NCBI RefSeq assembly: GCF_001888165.1
Contig: NZ_CP015455.1
Coordinates: 800,001-864,000 of the forward strand
Reading direction: 5' to 3'
DNA: 64,000 nucleotides
Source of the DNA: Syntrophotalea acetylenica
Lineage (GTDB): Bacteria > Desulfobacterota > Desulfuromonadia > Desulfuromonadales > Syntrophotaleaceae
In this document: positions 19,864 through 29,231 of the stretch, piece after piece
How positions within the stretch are numbered: the stretch's first letter is position 1
How the letters are laid out: each line of letters opens with the position of its first letter
Position numbers and translations under genes: made by a program
Notes under the pieces: model-generated
The model's database searches: none
Seen by the model: the letters and a program-made list of their open reading frames with translations, nothing else
Told to the model about the DNA's origin: nothing

Positions 19864-22182
19864 TCAGCAGGAGAGGGATTCCTGGGAAAAATGCCGGCTA
19901 TGGGTGGCTATGAATTGCAACAGGGTGTCGCGGTGGGGTTTTCGCAGATCGGTAAAAGCGATCCCGCAACCGGGAGGGAAAAGGGTTTTGCGCGGCAGGC
20001 AACGATGGTTGATCCAGACGACGCGGCCATTGATCTCCATCGGTGTAGAGCAGGCATCGGGCAGGATAAAGGATAGTTTAACCGGAGCGCCTTCCCTGAC
20101 CGGAAGCGCGGTGGCCGCGAACAAGCCGCGGCTGCTGATATCCGAGGTCGTGGTTTCGTCTCGCAGGCCCTCGTACTGGATGGTCAGCGGAGCACGGTAC
20201 GGTACCCGGATGCTTTCCCGAGAGGCTTGACGGCAGGAACCGGGCATGATTGCGGGGTCGCTGGCAAGCTGCTGTTCAAAATATCTCAGAAAAGCATCGA
20301 CGATGTCCTCCTCAAAATGCCTGCCCCGTCCTTTTTTCAGTTCATCGGCGGCCACATGGAACGGCATCGGTTCGCGATAGTGGCGTTTGGAGGTGATGGC
20401 CTCGAAAAAATCCGCGACCGCAATGATCTTCCCTCCGAGGGGAATGTCTTTCCCGGTTAAGCCCAGCGGGTAGCCGCTGCCGTCAATTTTTTCATGATGG
20501 GATCCGGCGATAGCCGGAACCTCGGCGTAAATCCCTTCGAAATGAATCTTTTCCAGAATCTGCCGCGTCTGATTGGCGTGATCCTTGACGATTTCGTATT
20601 CACGGGCTGACAAACGGCCGGGTTTTTTGAGGATGGCGTCCGGCACCGCGATTTTGCCGTAGTCGTGCAACAGGGCCGCTACACGGATTTTTTCGCGTTC
20701 CCTATCGCAGAGAGCCAGTTCCTGGCAGATGCCGAGGGTGAATTGGGTTACTCTCTCGGAATGGCCTGCGGTAAGCGGGTCCCGCGCATCGATGGTGGTT
20801 GCAAGTGCATGCAGGGTCGAATTGAACTGCTGCTTGCGGTTCTGCAGTAATTGGGCGTTGCGGATGCTGATGCCAATGATCGGAGCGATACCGCTCAAAA
20901 GGGTGATGTCGCTTTTGAGCAAAGCGCGTTTGGTGGTGAGGTTGTCGGCCGCCAGGATACCGATGGCTTCATTGTCGTAGACGATGGGACAGCATAAAAA
21001 CGATTTGACTCCCATCTTTTTTGCGAAATCCAGGCTGCGTGGTGACAGATCTTCCTGGATATCGTTGATGTCGTTGATAAGAATCGTTTTCTTCTCCCGG
21101 AAAGAAACAACGAAGGCGCCTTTGGAGTCCGGGTTGTCCAGATGAAAGGTGCTGCTTCTGAGAAGATTTTCCACCTTTTTCGAGTAACCGTATCCGGCAC
21201 GGAAAAAGAGGTGTTTTTTGTCCTGGTCGGCCAACAGCACCAGGCCCCGGTCAAAATCAAGGCTTTGCTGAAAATTTACGACCAGACTTTGCAGAATGTC
21301 TTCAATGGTGGTTTCCTTGCTGATGCTCTGGGAAATGGCGTTGGTCAGCAAGGCATTGTTGTAATTGTTCTCTATCTGCTCAAGCAGCGTCCCTGATGAA
21401 ATTCTCAGGGCTTCCATGCTGTTCCAGACGGTTCTGGTCGATTTTTTTTCCAGGAGAAGCCACGATACCAAAAAGCTCAGCAGGCCTGCCTGAACCAGGG
21501 GCGATACGAAAGCCGCGGATGTGGAAAAGGCCGGAATTGCCAGTCCGGCGGCACTGGCCGCCAGAGAAGCGCTGCGGAGGGTTTTCAGAAAACAGAAACT
21601 TTCTGTTTGCCAGGTAATCACGTATCGGCAACAGCTGCCGCCGTGAAAAAGGCATTCCGGATGTTCTATCTGTGGAAATTTGTGACGAAACAGATGGGAA
21701 ATCGCCTCGAAAAAGCCGATACGGTTGTGACACTGAAATTCCTGTTCCTGAACATCGGGATGAGGCGTGACGGTGATTTCAATCTTGTTTTTCGCGAGCC
21801 GCCGGGATTCGTATCTGGCGGAGCGGGTGAAGTTGGAAGCGGCCTTGCCGATCCACTGGTAAGCTCGATGGGGGCCCAGAAATCCGAGTACGTACTGGTG
21901 GATTACCGTATTGGCTTCAGGCGAAGCCGCGTAGCGACCGGCTTCCCGGGCAATTTTTTCGTTGCCTGTCAGTTCGACGACCTTGTCGTAAAAGGCGTTG
22001 ACCTGGGTCTGGGTAAACCAGTGCCACTGGTCCGCAACTTCATAAGGCTTCATATCTGCGTGGGACAGCAGGCTGGGTATGTCAATTTGCGGATAGCGGT
22101 TTTGCAGAAGGCGCAGAAAAGGATCGATGATTCGGCTGTTATATAGATGCTTTTTTGTTTCTTGTTTGTAGTTCATTAGCAT
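19864..22182 (-). CDS. V4R-like / GAF / HD-GYP / PilZ c-di-GMP phosphodiesterase (copy 1)
   Basis: 772 aa. Residues 1-195 form an N-terminal sensory-type domain with C151, H174, C177 and C185, a spacing like the zinc site of V4R domains. About 203-245 are two membrane helices, so the protein is inner-membrane tied. About 285-425 is a GAF domain, 440-630 an HD-GYP domain with intact HD (LLHDYGKI) and HHEKIDGSGYP, and 650-760 a PilZ domain (RESIR, SDISSRG). HD-GYP proteins hydrolyse c-di-GMP; the PilZ domain can bind it, suggesting product or substrate feedback. It is the last gene of a three-gene minus-strand operon with a paralogue (24285-26567). Confidence 0.9.
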   Translation of the reverse strand: MLMNYKQETKKHLYNSRIIDPFLRLLQNRYPQIDIPSLLSHADMKPYEVADQWHWFTQTQVNAFYDKVVELTGNEKIAREAGRYAASPEANTVIHQYVLGFLGPHRAYQWIGKAASNFTRSARYESRRLAKNKIEITVTPHPDVQEQEFQCHNRIGFFEAISHLFRHKFPQIEHPECLFHGGSCCRYVITWQTESFCFLKTLRSASLAASAAGLAIPAFSTSAAFVSPLVQAGLLSFLVSWLLLEKKSTRTVWNSMEALRISSGTLLEQIENNYNNALLTNAISQSISKETTIEDILQSLVVNFQQSLDFDRGLVLLADQDKKHLFFRAGYGYSKKVENLLRSSTFHLDNPDSKGAFVVSFREKKTILINDINDIQEDLSPRSLDFAKKMGVKSFLCCPIVYDNEAIGILAADNLTTKRALLKSDITLLSGIAPIIGISIRNAQLLQNRKQQFNSTLHALATTIDARDPLTAGHSERVTQFTLGICQELALCDREREKIRVAALLHDYGKIAVPDAILKKPGRLSAREYEIVKDHANQTRQILEKIHFEGIYAEVPAIAGSHHEKIDGSGYPLGLTGKDIPLGGKIIAVADFFEAITSKRHYREPMPFHVAADELKKGRGRHFEEDIVDAFLRYFEQQLASDPAIMPGSCRQASRESIRVPYRAPLTIQYEGLRDETTTSDISSRGLFAATALPVREGAPVKLSFILPDACSTPMEINGRVVWINHRCLPRKTLFPPGCGIAFTDLRKPHRDTLLQFIATHSRHFSQESLSC

Positions 22183-22201
22183 CTCTTTTTGTTTTTTGAT
22201 T

Positions 22202-24334
22202 CTATTGCCGATTGAATCTGGTCGTCGATCGCATTTGCCTCAGGCCCTGGTCGGAGTTCTTTGTTTTGAAAATCCAGAGGCAATATTGTTTCTCGTAGTT
22301 TATAAGGTTCGCCTCTGCATATTCAACAGGAAAAAGAAGTTTGGGGATATTTGTGTGTGGACTTTTAGCCGAAATTAAGTTGATGGCGCAATTCAAGCTC
22401 TTTACGGGAAGATTCTGATCAAGGACGAAGATTTTTAAACAATTGGTTAACTCTGACAAATTGATTGCAAGATCAGAAATACTTAATACAAGAATGGATT
22501 TTAATTTGCCATTTTCCTTAAAGGCAAAAATTTCCCGCTCTTTTTGAATACCGAGTTTTTTGTACTCACGGTTAAGCTCTTTCTGCTCCAGGGCATCCGC
22601 TTCCATGTCCAGGGCGCTGGTCAGCAGTCCGCCCGAACAGTTTTCGTAGAATGCGGCGAAGTCGAGCAGATCCTCGGCGGAGGCCTTTTTCAATTCCCAG
22701 GAGCCGCTCACATCCCAATCCTGCGGATCTCCGGTAGCGTCATAAAAGTAGGCGAAATTATCGATCGAACAGTTCTGAGGGTCATTGAGGCTTTCGGTGA
22801 CACCTCCAAAAACCCGACGGGGGAATTTGTTTTCAGGTCGAAAATAGCAGAGTACATACTCCATGTGCATCGAGTAGATACTGTGCGAATCGTTGATGAA
22901 GCTGCCAATCTGGTTCAATACGGCAATTCCCGCTTTTCGGCCTTTATTGCCCTTGGCTGCATGATGATGAATCAGCCAGGCTTTATCATAGAAACGGAGA
23001 GTGGAAATGTGACCCAGGATTGCGCCTTTTTCGCGATAGATAAAATGTCGGGCAATGTTGGGGTTTTGAGCGTAAAGGGTCTGGTATACCTGTTTGGCGC
23101 GGTCCTTGTTTTTTTGCAGGTGTTGGTATTTCTGCGGATAGATGAACCCTGTATCAAAAAAGAAGCGCCAGAGTTCATCCATGTCCACCGCGTCGCAGAT
23201 ATAGGCGTTGGGATCACAGGCATGCTGGAGCAGACCGAGCAATTGCACATGGTCGTTGACCGCCATGTCCAGAAACACGATACCGCACCGGGAGGCTTGA
23301 TCGTCATCAACAGACGGTGTGCGATGAATGATCTGGCCGTCGAAAGCCATTTCGAAGTGATTGGTAAAGCGCAGTCTGACATTTTTGAGAAACATGCCTG
23401 GCAGCAAAACCGGGTTTGCGCGGTCTTCTTCCACCGCAAGTCCCGACCCGGAAATATCAGTCACCTTCAGATTTATCAGTTTGCGGGTCAAAGGATGGGT
23501 GAAGACGATACTTGGCAGAGGCAGCAGTTCCTGGCGCGTGCTGCGTGCTTTTTTCGCCCGGAAGCGCCGGGTGTTGTGGACGGTGGGACAAAGTACGAAT
23601 TCCCGGTTCTGCTTGGACCCGCCTTCACGGATGATTCTGCATTCTCCACAAAAAATGGTTTGCCTGTCATCCTGCAGCAAAATGTTCACGGGCAGTTCGG
23701 CATTCAGCCACTGATAGGATTGGGGGGGCGTGAGTGAGATTCGTACACAGAAGGACAGCGCGTTGAAGTCGATCAGCCTGCCCTGAAACAGGGCGCTGTT
23801 CTGGATCATGGAAACATGGATGTCCGGGCAGCGGTAGCGTTCCAGGCGGCGGATGCCGATTTTGGAGCAGAACGCTGGCAAATCCAGGCTGATGCCCTCT
23901 AGGTCGCAAACGGCGTCGGTTCCGGGAATGCACAGGGAATCGCGGCCCAGCGGCACCACGATGGTTTCCGTCTCAAAAAAAGCCAGATCTTCCGGCAGTT
24001 CTTCAGGGTCCGCCCAGAAACACTGCAGCCGGTTCCCGGAGCAGGGCAGCGGCGTCGCGTTGAGGCAGAGGGCGCGTCCAAAGTCTTTGTGGCGCAGGTT
24101 GACAATGACACTGCGTCCCTGAAAATTAAAGAAATTCAAATGATTGACAAGGATATCCCGGGCAATGCCAGGGTCGGCTGTCGATTCCGCTTGAGGGGAA
24201 AGAAGTTCTGATTCGTGGCAGTTACCGATAGCTCGCACATCACACCTGCATGGCAAATTGTTTATAACATCAAGCACCGAGGCTTCAGGCGTGAATTCCT
24301 GTCGGCAGCCCCCGGGCGAATTTCTGCACAGCAT
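22202..24334 (-). CDS. PilZ protein with C-terminal acetyltransferase-like region
   Basis: 710 aa. The N-terminal 250 residues contain YcgR-N-like beta-rich sequence. About 260-385 is a PilZ domain with the conserved DISGSG. The C-terminal 320 residues have a pattern recalling the GNAT fold (IYREKGAILGHISTLRFYD, then LIHHHAA), but I cannot identify an acetyl-CoA loop with confidence. The start at 24334 lies inside the end of the upstream HD-GYP gene (50-nt overlap) and has no strong ribosome site; a GTG at 24277 is an alternative. The C-terminal 120 codons are visibly AT-richer than the neighbours. Its job is probably c-di-GMP-responsive and linked to the flanking HD-GYP proteins. Confidence 0.75.
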   Translation of the reverse strand: MLCRNSPGGCRQEFTPEASVLDVINNLPCRCDVRAIGNCHESELLSPQAESTADPGIARDILVNHLNFFNFQGRSVIVNLRHKDFGRALCLNATPLPCSGNRLQCFWADPEELPEDLAFFETETIVVPLGRDSLCIPGTDAVCDLEGISLDLPAFCSKIGIRRLERYRCPDIHVSMIQNSALFQGRLIDFNALSFCVRISLTPPQSYQWLNAELPVNILLQDDRQTIFCGECRIIREGGSKQNREFVLCPTVHNTRRFRAKKARSTRQELLPLPSIVFTHPLTRKLINLKVTDISGSGLAVEEDRANPVLLPGMFLKNVRLRFTNHFEMAFDGQIIHRTPSVDDDQASRCGIVFLDMAVNDHVQLLGLLQHACDPNAYICDAVDMDELWRFFFDTGFIYPQKYQHLQKNKDRAKQVYQTLYAQNPNIARHFIYREKGAILGHISTLRFYDKAWLIHHHAAKGNKGRKAGIAVLNQIGSFINDSHSIYSMHMEYVLCYFRPENKFPRRVFGGVTESLNDPQNCSIDNFAYFYDATGDPQDWDVSGSWELKKASAEDLLDFAAFYENCSGGLLTSALDMEADALEQKELNREYKKLGIQKEREIFAFKENGKLKSILVLSISDLAINLSELTNCLKIFVLDQNLPVKSLNCAINLISAKSPHTNIPKLLFPVEYAEANLINYEKQYCLWIFKTKNSDQGLRQMRSTTRFNRQ

Positions 24335-26567
24335 CGACGGCCTGTCGAGGCAACCCGATGAATTGAACGCCGAAGCCCGATGGAAAAGCCGTTTTTCTGG
24401 GATGGGATTTGTGATTTACCCATGCAACCCGGCCACCTGCCTCGATAATGTTGTTGGGACTGTCGGGGAGAAAGAAGGACAACTTCAGGGCTGTTCCCTC
24501 AGCCATGGCTTCAGGACTGGCGACGAAAATGCCACCGGTGCTTATGTCCGTGCTGGTACCAAAGACGCTTTTCCCCCCGTTTTCAAAAACCACCGGCGTG
24601 CGGCACGGAATGCGGACAATTTCACGCTTGACGAGAGGCGCCAGCCGTACCATGCGTTCATAGTCTTCGGGGTAGGCTCGCCTGAAATAGTTCAGAAAGG
24701 CTTTGACGATTTTTCCATCAAAATGAGAAAAGGCTTCCTGTTTCAGGACTTTATAGGCGACAGGCAAAGGCATGGGGTCACGGTAGTGTCGCTGCGCCGT
24801 AATGGCTTCGAAAAAATCGGCGACGGCTATGATCTTGGCGCCAATCGGTATTTCCGCATCCCTGAGCCCCTTGGGGTAGCCACTGCCATCTATTTTTTCA
24901 TGGTGAGCGCCGGCCACCACCGGGACGCGTTTGTAGATGCCCTCGAAGTTGATCTGTTTCAAAATGCTGCTGGTGCACTCGGCATGAGCTTTGACAATTT
25001 CGTATTCCTCGAGTGTCAGGCGGCCGGATTTTTTGAGAATGGCATCGGGAACCGCAATCTTTCCGTAATCATGCAACAATGCGGAAACCCTGACCATTTC
25101 ACAGTAATCTTCCGAGAGATTCAACTCCCGGCAGATGCCGAGCGCGTATTCCGTCACTTTCTCTGAATGCCCCGCGGTCAGGGGATCCCGGGCATCGATG
25201 GTCGCCGCCAGCACATGCAGGGTGGAATTGAACTGGCGTTTTCGGGAGGCCAGCAATTGTGCATTGCGGATGCTGACGCCAAGCACGTTGGCCAGGCCGC
25301 TGAGCAGGTTCAGATCACTTTGGGTCAAAGTCCGGCGGTTTCGAGTCTGGTCTACCGCAAGGACACCCAGGGCTTTGCCGTCGCACAGAATTGGACAGCA
25401 GATGACGGCTTTACAGCCGGTTTTGCGCAAAAAATTGCAACTGTAATCAGGCAGGTTTTCCTGTGGGATATCGATGTCGGCGATAAGAAATGAGCGCTTT
25501 TCCCGAAAGGCCGTGGTGAAGATATCGCCTGCCGCACGCGTGTCGAGTGGGAACAGGGTGTTTTTTAACAGCAACCTCACCCTTGGCGGTAATCCAAACC
25601 CGGCGCGGAAGTTGAGCCGGGTTTTGTCCGCATCGGCGAGGAGGATAAGACCACGATCGAAATCAAGGCGTTTTTCGAAAGCGTGACAGACGCTCTGAAG
25701 GATGTCCTCAATGGTGGTTTTGCTGCTGATGGCATGCGAAATATCATTGGTCAGCAGGGCATTGTTGTAGTTGCTGCTGAGTTGGGCGACCATCTCCTCG
25801 GAAGAGCTGCGCAGATGATAAAGACTGGTGGACAATCGCTTTTTCAAAAAATGATCCGTGAGCAGCGACAGCCCGCAGAAAACACCCGTCGTAATTGGCA
25901 ACACCGTCGTCAAGGCGAATTGCGGGGCTGCCAGCCAGGCCGCGGCGGGAGCGGTCAGGGCCGTCACCCCGGCCAAGGTGCGAAGGCGCTGCAATCTTTG
26001 GGCATGCGAGGGCTTCCACTGGACGACGTAGCGGCAACAGGAGCCCCCATGGTCGATGCACTCGGGATGCGTGATGCTCGGCATATCCAGGTTGAAGGTT
26101 GTGACGATGGCTTCGAACAGGCCGGTGCGAAATTGGCACTGTCCGGTGTTTCCCTCGTTTTTCGCTGCGGGCCATACGGAGATGTCCACACGGCCGGAGC
26201 CCGTCTGGCGGGTTTCCAATTTGCTGGCATGATCCAGGGTGGCCATTGTCGCGTCAAGATTGGCAAAGGCGTTGCCCGGTGAATCGAAGCTCAGTACATG
26301 TTGCCGTATAAACCCCGTCGCTTCCGGCGCCGCGGCAAAACGGCCGGTTTCCCGTGCGATGCGGGGGTTGCCGGTTTCCCTGATCAGGGTTTCGTAAAAA
26401 AGGGCGAATTGCCGTGTGCTGAACCAGTGATTAAGGTCGGCAACCTCGCAAGGCCTGATATTTGATTTTTCTAACAGTTCGGAAAGGTTGACGTGGCCAT
26501 ACCTCTGGCGAACCAGTGTGATGTAGAGGTTGAAAATTTTACTGCTGTATCGAGGTTCGCCGCTCAT
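24285..26567 (-). CDS. V4R-like / GAF / HD-GYP / PilZ c-di-GMP phosphodiesterase (copy 2)
   Basis: 760 aa, the same architecture as the gene at 19864-22182 and clearly its paralogue. The zinc-type spacing is kept (C144, H167, C170, C178). Two membrane helices (about 195-240), a GAF domain, an HD-GYP domain with LLHDYGKI and HHEKIDGSGYP, and a PilZ domain (REIVR, TDISTGG) follow. It is the first gene of the operon. Divergence between the copies is strongest in the N-terminal domain and membrane segment, suggesting different inputs feeding the same output. Confidence 0.9.
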   Translation of the reverse strand: MSGEPRYSSKIFNLYITLVRQRYGHVNLSELLEKSNIRPCEVADLNHWFSTRQFALFYETLIRETGNPRIARETGRFAAAPEATGFIRQHVLSFDSPGNAFANLDATMATLDHASKLETRQTGSGRVDISVWPAAKNEGNTGQCQFRTGLFEAIVTTFNLDMPSITHPECIDHGGSCCRYVVQWKPSHAQRLQRLRTLAGVTALTAPAAAWLAAPQFALTTVLPITTGVFCGLSLLTDHFLKKRLSTSLYHLRSSSEEMVAQLSSNYNNALLTNDISHAISSKTTIEDILQSVCHAFEKRLDFDRGLILLADADKTRLNFRAGFGLPPRVRLLLKNTLFPLDTRAAGDIFTTAFREKRSFLIADIDIPQENLPDYSCNFLRKTGCKAVICCPILCDGKALGVLAVDQTRNRRTLTQSDLNLLSGLANVLGVSIRNAQLLASRKRQFNSTLHVLAATIDARDPLTAGHSEKVTEYALGICRELNLSEDYCEMVRVSALLHDYGKIAVPDAILKKSGRLTLEEYEIVKAHAECTSSILKQINFEGIYKRVPVVAGAHHEKIDGSGYPKGLRDAEIPIGAKIIAVADFFEAITAQRHYRDPMPLPVAYKVLKQEAFSHFDGKIVKAFLNYFRRAYPEDYERMVRLAPLVKREIVRIPCRTPVVFENGGKSVFGTSTDISTGGIFVASPEAMAEGTALKLSFFLPDSPNNIIEAGGRVAWVNHKSHPRKTAFPSGFGVQFIGLPRQAVDAVQKFARGLPTGIHA

Positions 26568-26793
26568 ACGCCCAGAAAAGTCAGGTTGCAGTCATGCGTT
26601 GACAAGAACGGACCCGGTTTGATCACTGCCTGGAAAGGTGCCGCGGGGCTGCTTTTGCCACAGCATACATATTGTTTCGCTGTTTAGCATACCCCTGGCG
26701 TGGATTTTTGCAATTTATTCATGTCCGGTCAAGAATTAATGTCGGGCAGGAAACATGCGGAAACCGTGGAAGATGGGCGGACGCTCCGATCCG

Positions 26794-28092
26794 TCAGTCC
26801 GGTTTGCGCCGCGACTGGAATTCTTCCATGCGTTTTTCGTAGCCGCTTCCGGATGGTTGATAAAAACAATGCCCCTGTAGTTTTTCAGGAAGATATTCCT
26901 GGTCAACCCAGGCGTCCGGAAAGTCGTGGGGATATCGATATCCGAGGCCATAGCCGAGGTCCTTCATCATACGGGTCGGCGCGTTGCGGAGGTGGATCGG
27001 GACGGGCAGCGTTCCGGTTTCGCGAACGCAGGCCAGTGCCCGGTCGATGGCCAGGTAGGACGCATTGCTTTTCGGGGCGCAGGCAAGGTAGATTGCCGCC
27101 TGTGCAAGAGGAATGCGCCCCTCGGGCAGGCCGATAAGGTGAACTGCCTGCTGGGCGGCAACAGCCAGTTGCAGGCCCCGCGGATCAGCGTTGCCGACGT
27201 CCTCGGCGGCGAAAATAACCATGCGTCTTGCAATGAACATGGGATCTTCGCCCGCTTCGATCATGCGGGCGAGCCAATAAACAGCGGCATCCGGGTTCGA
27301 GCCCCGCAGGCTTTTGATAAAAGCGGAAATGACGTTGTAGTGTTCCTCGGCGCCCTTGTCGTAACGCAGGCCGCGTTGTTGCATCGCGTCCCTGGCTGCC
27401 TGGAGGGATATGGCCGGCTGGCCCCGGCTCAGGTCCGCCGCCATTTCCAGGGCATTCAGGGCCACCCTGGCATCGCCCTGGGCACTTTCGGCGAGAAAAG
27501 CCAGCGCCGCGGTTTCGGTCTGTGGAAAGGCGTCTTGCAATCCCCGCGGGTCGGAAAGCGCCCGCTCGAGCAAACGGGCAATCTCCGCAGCGTCGAGAGG
27601 ATGCAGGACAAACACCCTGGAGCGGGACAACAGAGCCGAGTTCACTTCGAAAGAAGGATTTTCCGTCGTCGCGCCAATCAGGGTAATGTCTCCCTTTTCC
27701 ACGGACGGCAGAAAAGCATCCTGCTGGGCTTTATTGAAGCGGTGGATCTCGTCGACGAACAGCAGCGTTCTGCGATTGTGAAAGGCCCGCTCCTCCCGGG
27801 CTTTCTGGACGATTTCGCGTACTTCCTTGATGCCCTGGAGGACCGCGGAAAAGAAGACGAAGCGGCTGCGGGTCGAGCCGGCAATGACCTGGGCCAGAGT
27901 GGTTTTCCCGGTTCCGGGAGGCCCCCAGAAAATCAGGGAGGTCAGCTTGTCCGATTCGATGAGGCGGCGCAAGGGTTTGTCGCGACCGATGAGGTGCTGC
28001 TGCCCGACCATTTCTTCAAGGGTGCGCGGGCGCATACGTTCCGCCATCGGGGCCCGGTTGTTGGTGTGGGTGTCGCTTTCAAACAAATCCAC
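26794..28092 (-). CDS. rarA: Replication-associated recombination ATPase RarA (MgsA)
   Basis: 432 aa from the GTG at 28092 (GAGGATCACGACC before it; upstream in-frame sequence to 28230 looks non-coding). AAA+ protein with Walker A GPPGTGKTTLA, DEIHRFNKAQQD, sensor 1 (IGATTENPSFEV) and the RarA C-terminal domain (KSLRGSNPDAAVYWLARMIEAGEDP). It acts at stalled replication forks. It is related to RuvB and to clamp-loader subunits but the C-terminal signature is RarA. Confidence 0.94.
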   Translation of the reverse strand: MDLFESDTHTNNRAPMAERMRPRTLEEMVGQQHLIGRDKPLRRLIESDKLTSLIFWGPPGTGKTTLAQVIAGSTRSRFVFFSAVLQGIKEVREIVQKAREERAFHNRRTLLFVDEIHRFNKAQQDAFLPSVEKGDITLIGATTENPSFEVNSALLSRSRVFVLHPLDAAEIARLLERALSDPRGLQDAFPQTETAALAFLAESAQGDARVALNALEMAADLSRGQPAISLQAARDAMQQRGLRYDKGAEEHYNVISAFIKSLRGSNPDAAVYWLARMIEAGEDPMFIARRMVIFAAEDVGNADPRGLQLAVAAQQAVHLIGLPEGRIPLAQAAIYLACAPKSNASYLAIDRALACVRETGTLPVPIHLRNAPTRMMKDLGYGLGYRYPHDFPDAWVDQEYLPEKLQGHCFYQPSGSGYEKRMEEFQSRRKPD

Positions 28093-28328
28093 GGTCGTGA
28101 TCCTCGTTCTGGGCTGCTTGCCCCTGAAAAGATGGTGGTGTGCGCCGGCTTGTCTTGCCGTTTGGTGCGTACGGCAAAAGATCCTTGCCTTGCGGTGAAA
28201 GGAATGTACCATGAACGCGGTCCGCTTCACAACTGCCGGGAACGGGCTAAGTTCTTGAATGTGATGGACTTTGCCTGGAAGGCTATGTTAGGTTTGCGCC
28301 TGATAATTTTGTCGGAGAATTTAGAACC

Positions 28329-29186
28329 ATGAAAAGAATTGGTGTTTACGCAAAATACAATCATCCCGATGCCGTTATGCTTGCCCGTGACGTTGTGTGC
28401 TGGTTGCGGGGGCGGGGGCTGGAAGTGTTTCTGGAAAAAAACCTGGCCTGCAACATGGCAGGGCAGGAACCGGGCTACGACCGCGCCGCGATTCCCGCCA
28501 TGGTCGATCTGATCGTCGTGCTGGGCGGGGACGGAACCCTTATTTCCGTGGCGCGCAAGGTTTGCGGGCGGGATGTGCCTATCCTTGGGGTCAACCTCGG
28601 GAGCCTTGGCTTTCTGACGGAAATCACTCGCGGTGAGCTTTATCTCAGCCTGGAGAAGGTTCTTAAGGGAGAATACACCCTTTCCGAGCGCATGATGCTC
28701 AACGCCGTGGTGCTGCGCGACGGTATCGAAGCCGGCAGTTTCTGTGTGCTTAACGATATCGTTATCAACAAGGGGGCGATTGCCCGCATCATCGATATGG
28801 AGGTTTCCGTTGATTCCGCCTATCTGACAACCTTCAAGGCGGACGGCTTGATAATTGCAACGCCAACCGGTTCAACGGCCTACAATCTGTCCGCGGGGGG
28901 GCCGATCATTTCACCGGGCCTGCATTGCCTGGTGGTGACTCCCATATGTCCGCACATGCTGGCCAACCGGCCGCTGATTGTCGCTGATACGGCCTGTATC
29001 CGCATCGAGATGAAGTTCCGCGATCAGGATGTCGTGCTGACTGCGGACGGTCAGGTCGGAATGGCTCTGGAAGCGGGCGATGTGGTTGAAATCCGCAGGG
29101 CGGGCCGATCTACGCGGCTGATCAAAAGTCCGTCCAAGGATTATTTCGAGGTACTGCGCACCAAGCTGGGCTGGGGGGAACGCTGA
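28329..29186 (+). CDS. nadK: NAD kinase
   Basis: 285 aa, full length. The conserved GGDGT (VLGGDGTLISVAR), NLGSLGFLTE and ATPTGSTAYNLSAGGPI motifs are present. It phosphorylates NAD to NADP. It precedes recN by 45 nt, an arrangement common in bacteria, and the two with the following GNAT gene probably form one operon. Confidence 0.96.
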   Translation: MKRIGVYAKYNHPDAVMLARDVVCWLRGRGLEVFLEKNLACNMAGQEPGYDRAAIPAMVDLIVVLGGDGTLISVARKVCGRDVPILGVNLGSLGFLTEITRGELYLSLEKVLKGEYTLSERMMLNAVVLRDGIEAGSFCVLNDIVINKGAIARIIDMEVSVDSAYLTTFKADGLIIATPTGSTAYNLSAGGPIISPGLHCLVVTPICPHMLANRPLIVADTACIRIEMKFRDQDVVLTADGQVGMALEAGDVVEIRRAGRSTRLIKSPSKDYFEVLRTKLGWGER

Positions 29187-29231
29187 CCCGGCCTGGCAAG
29201 TGGTCAAAGAAGGTGTTCCCGGGGGAAAGAC

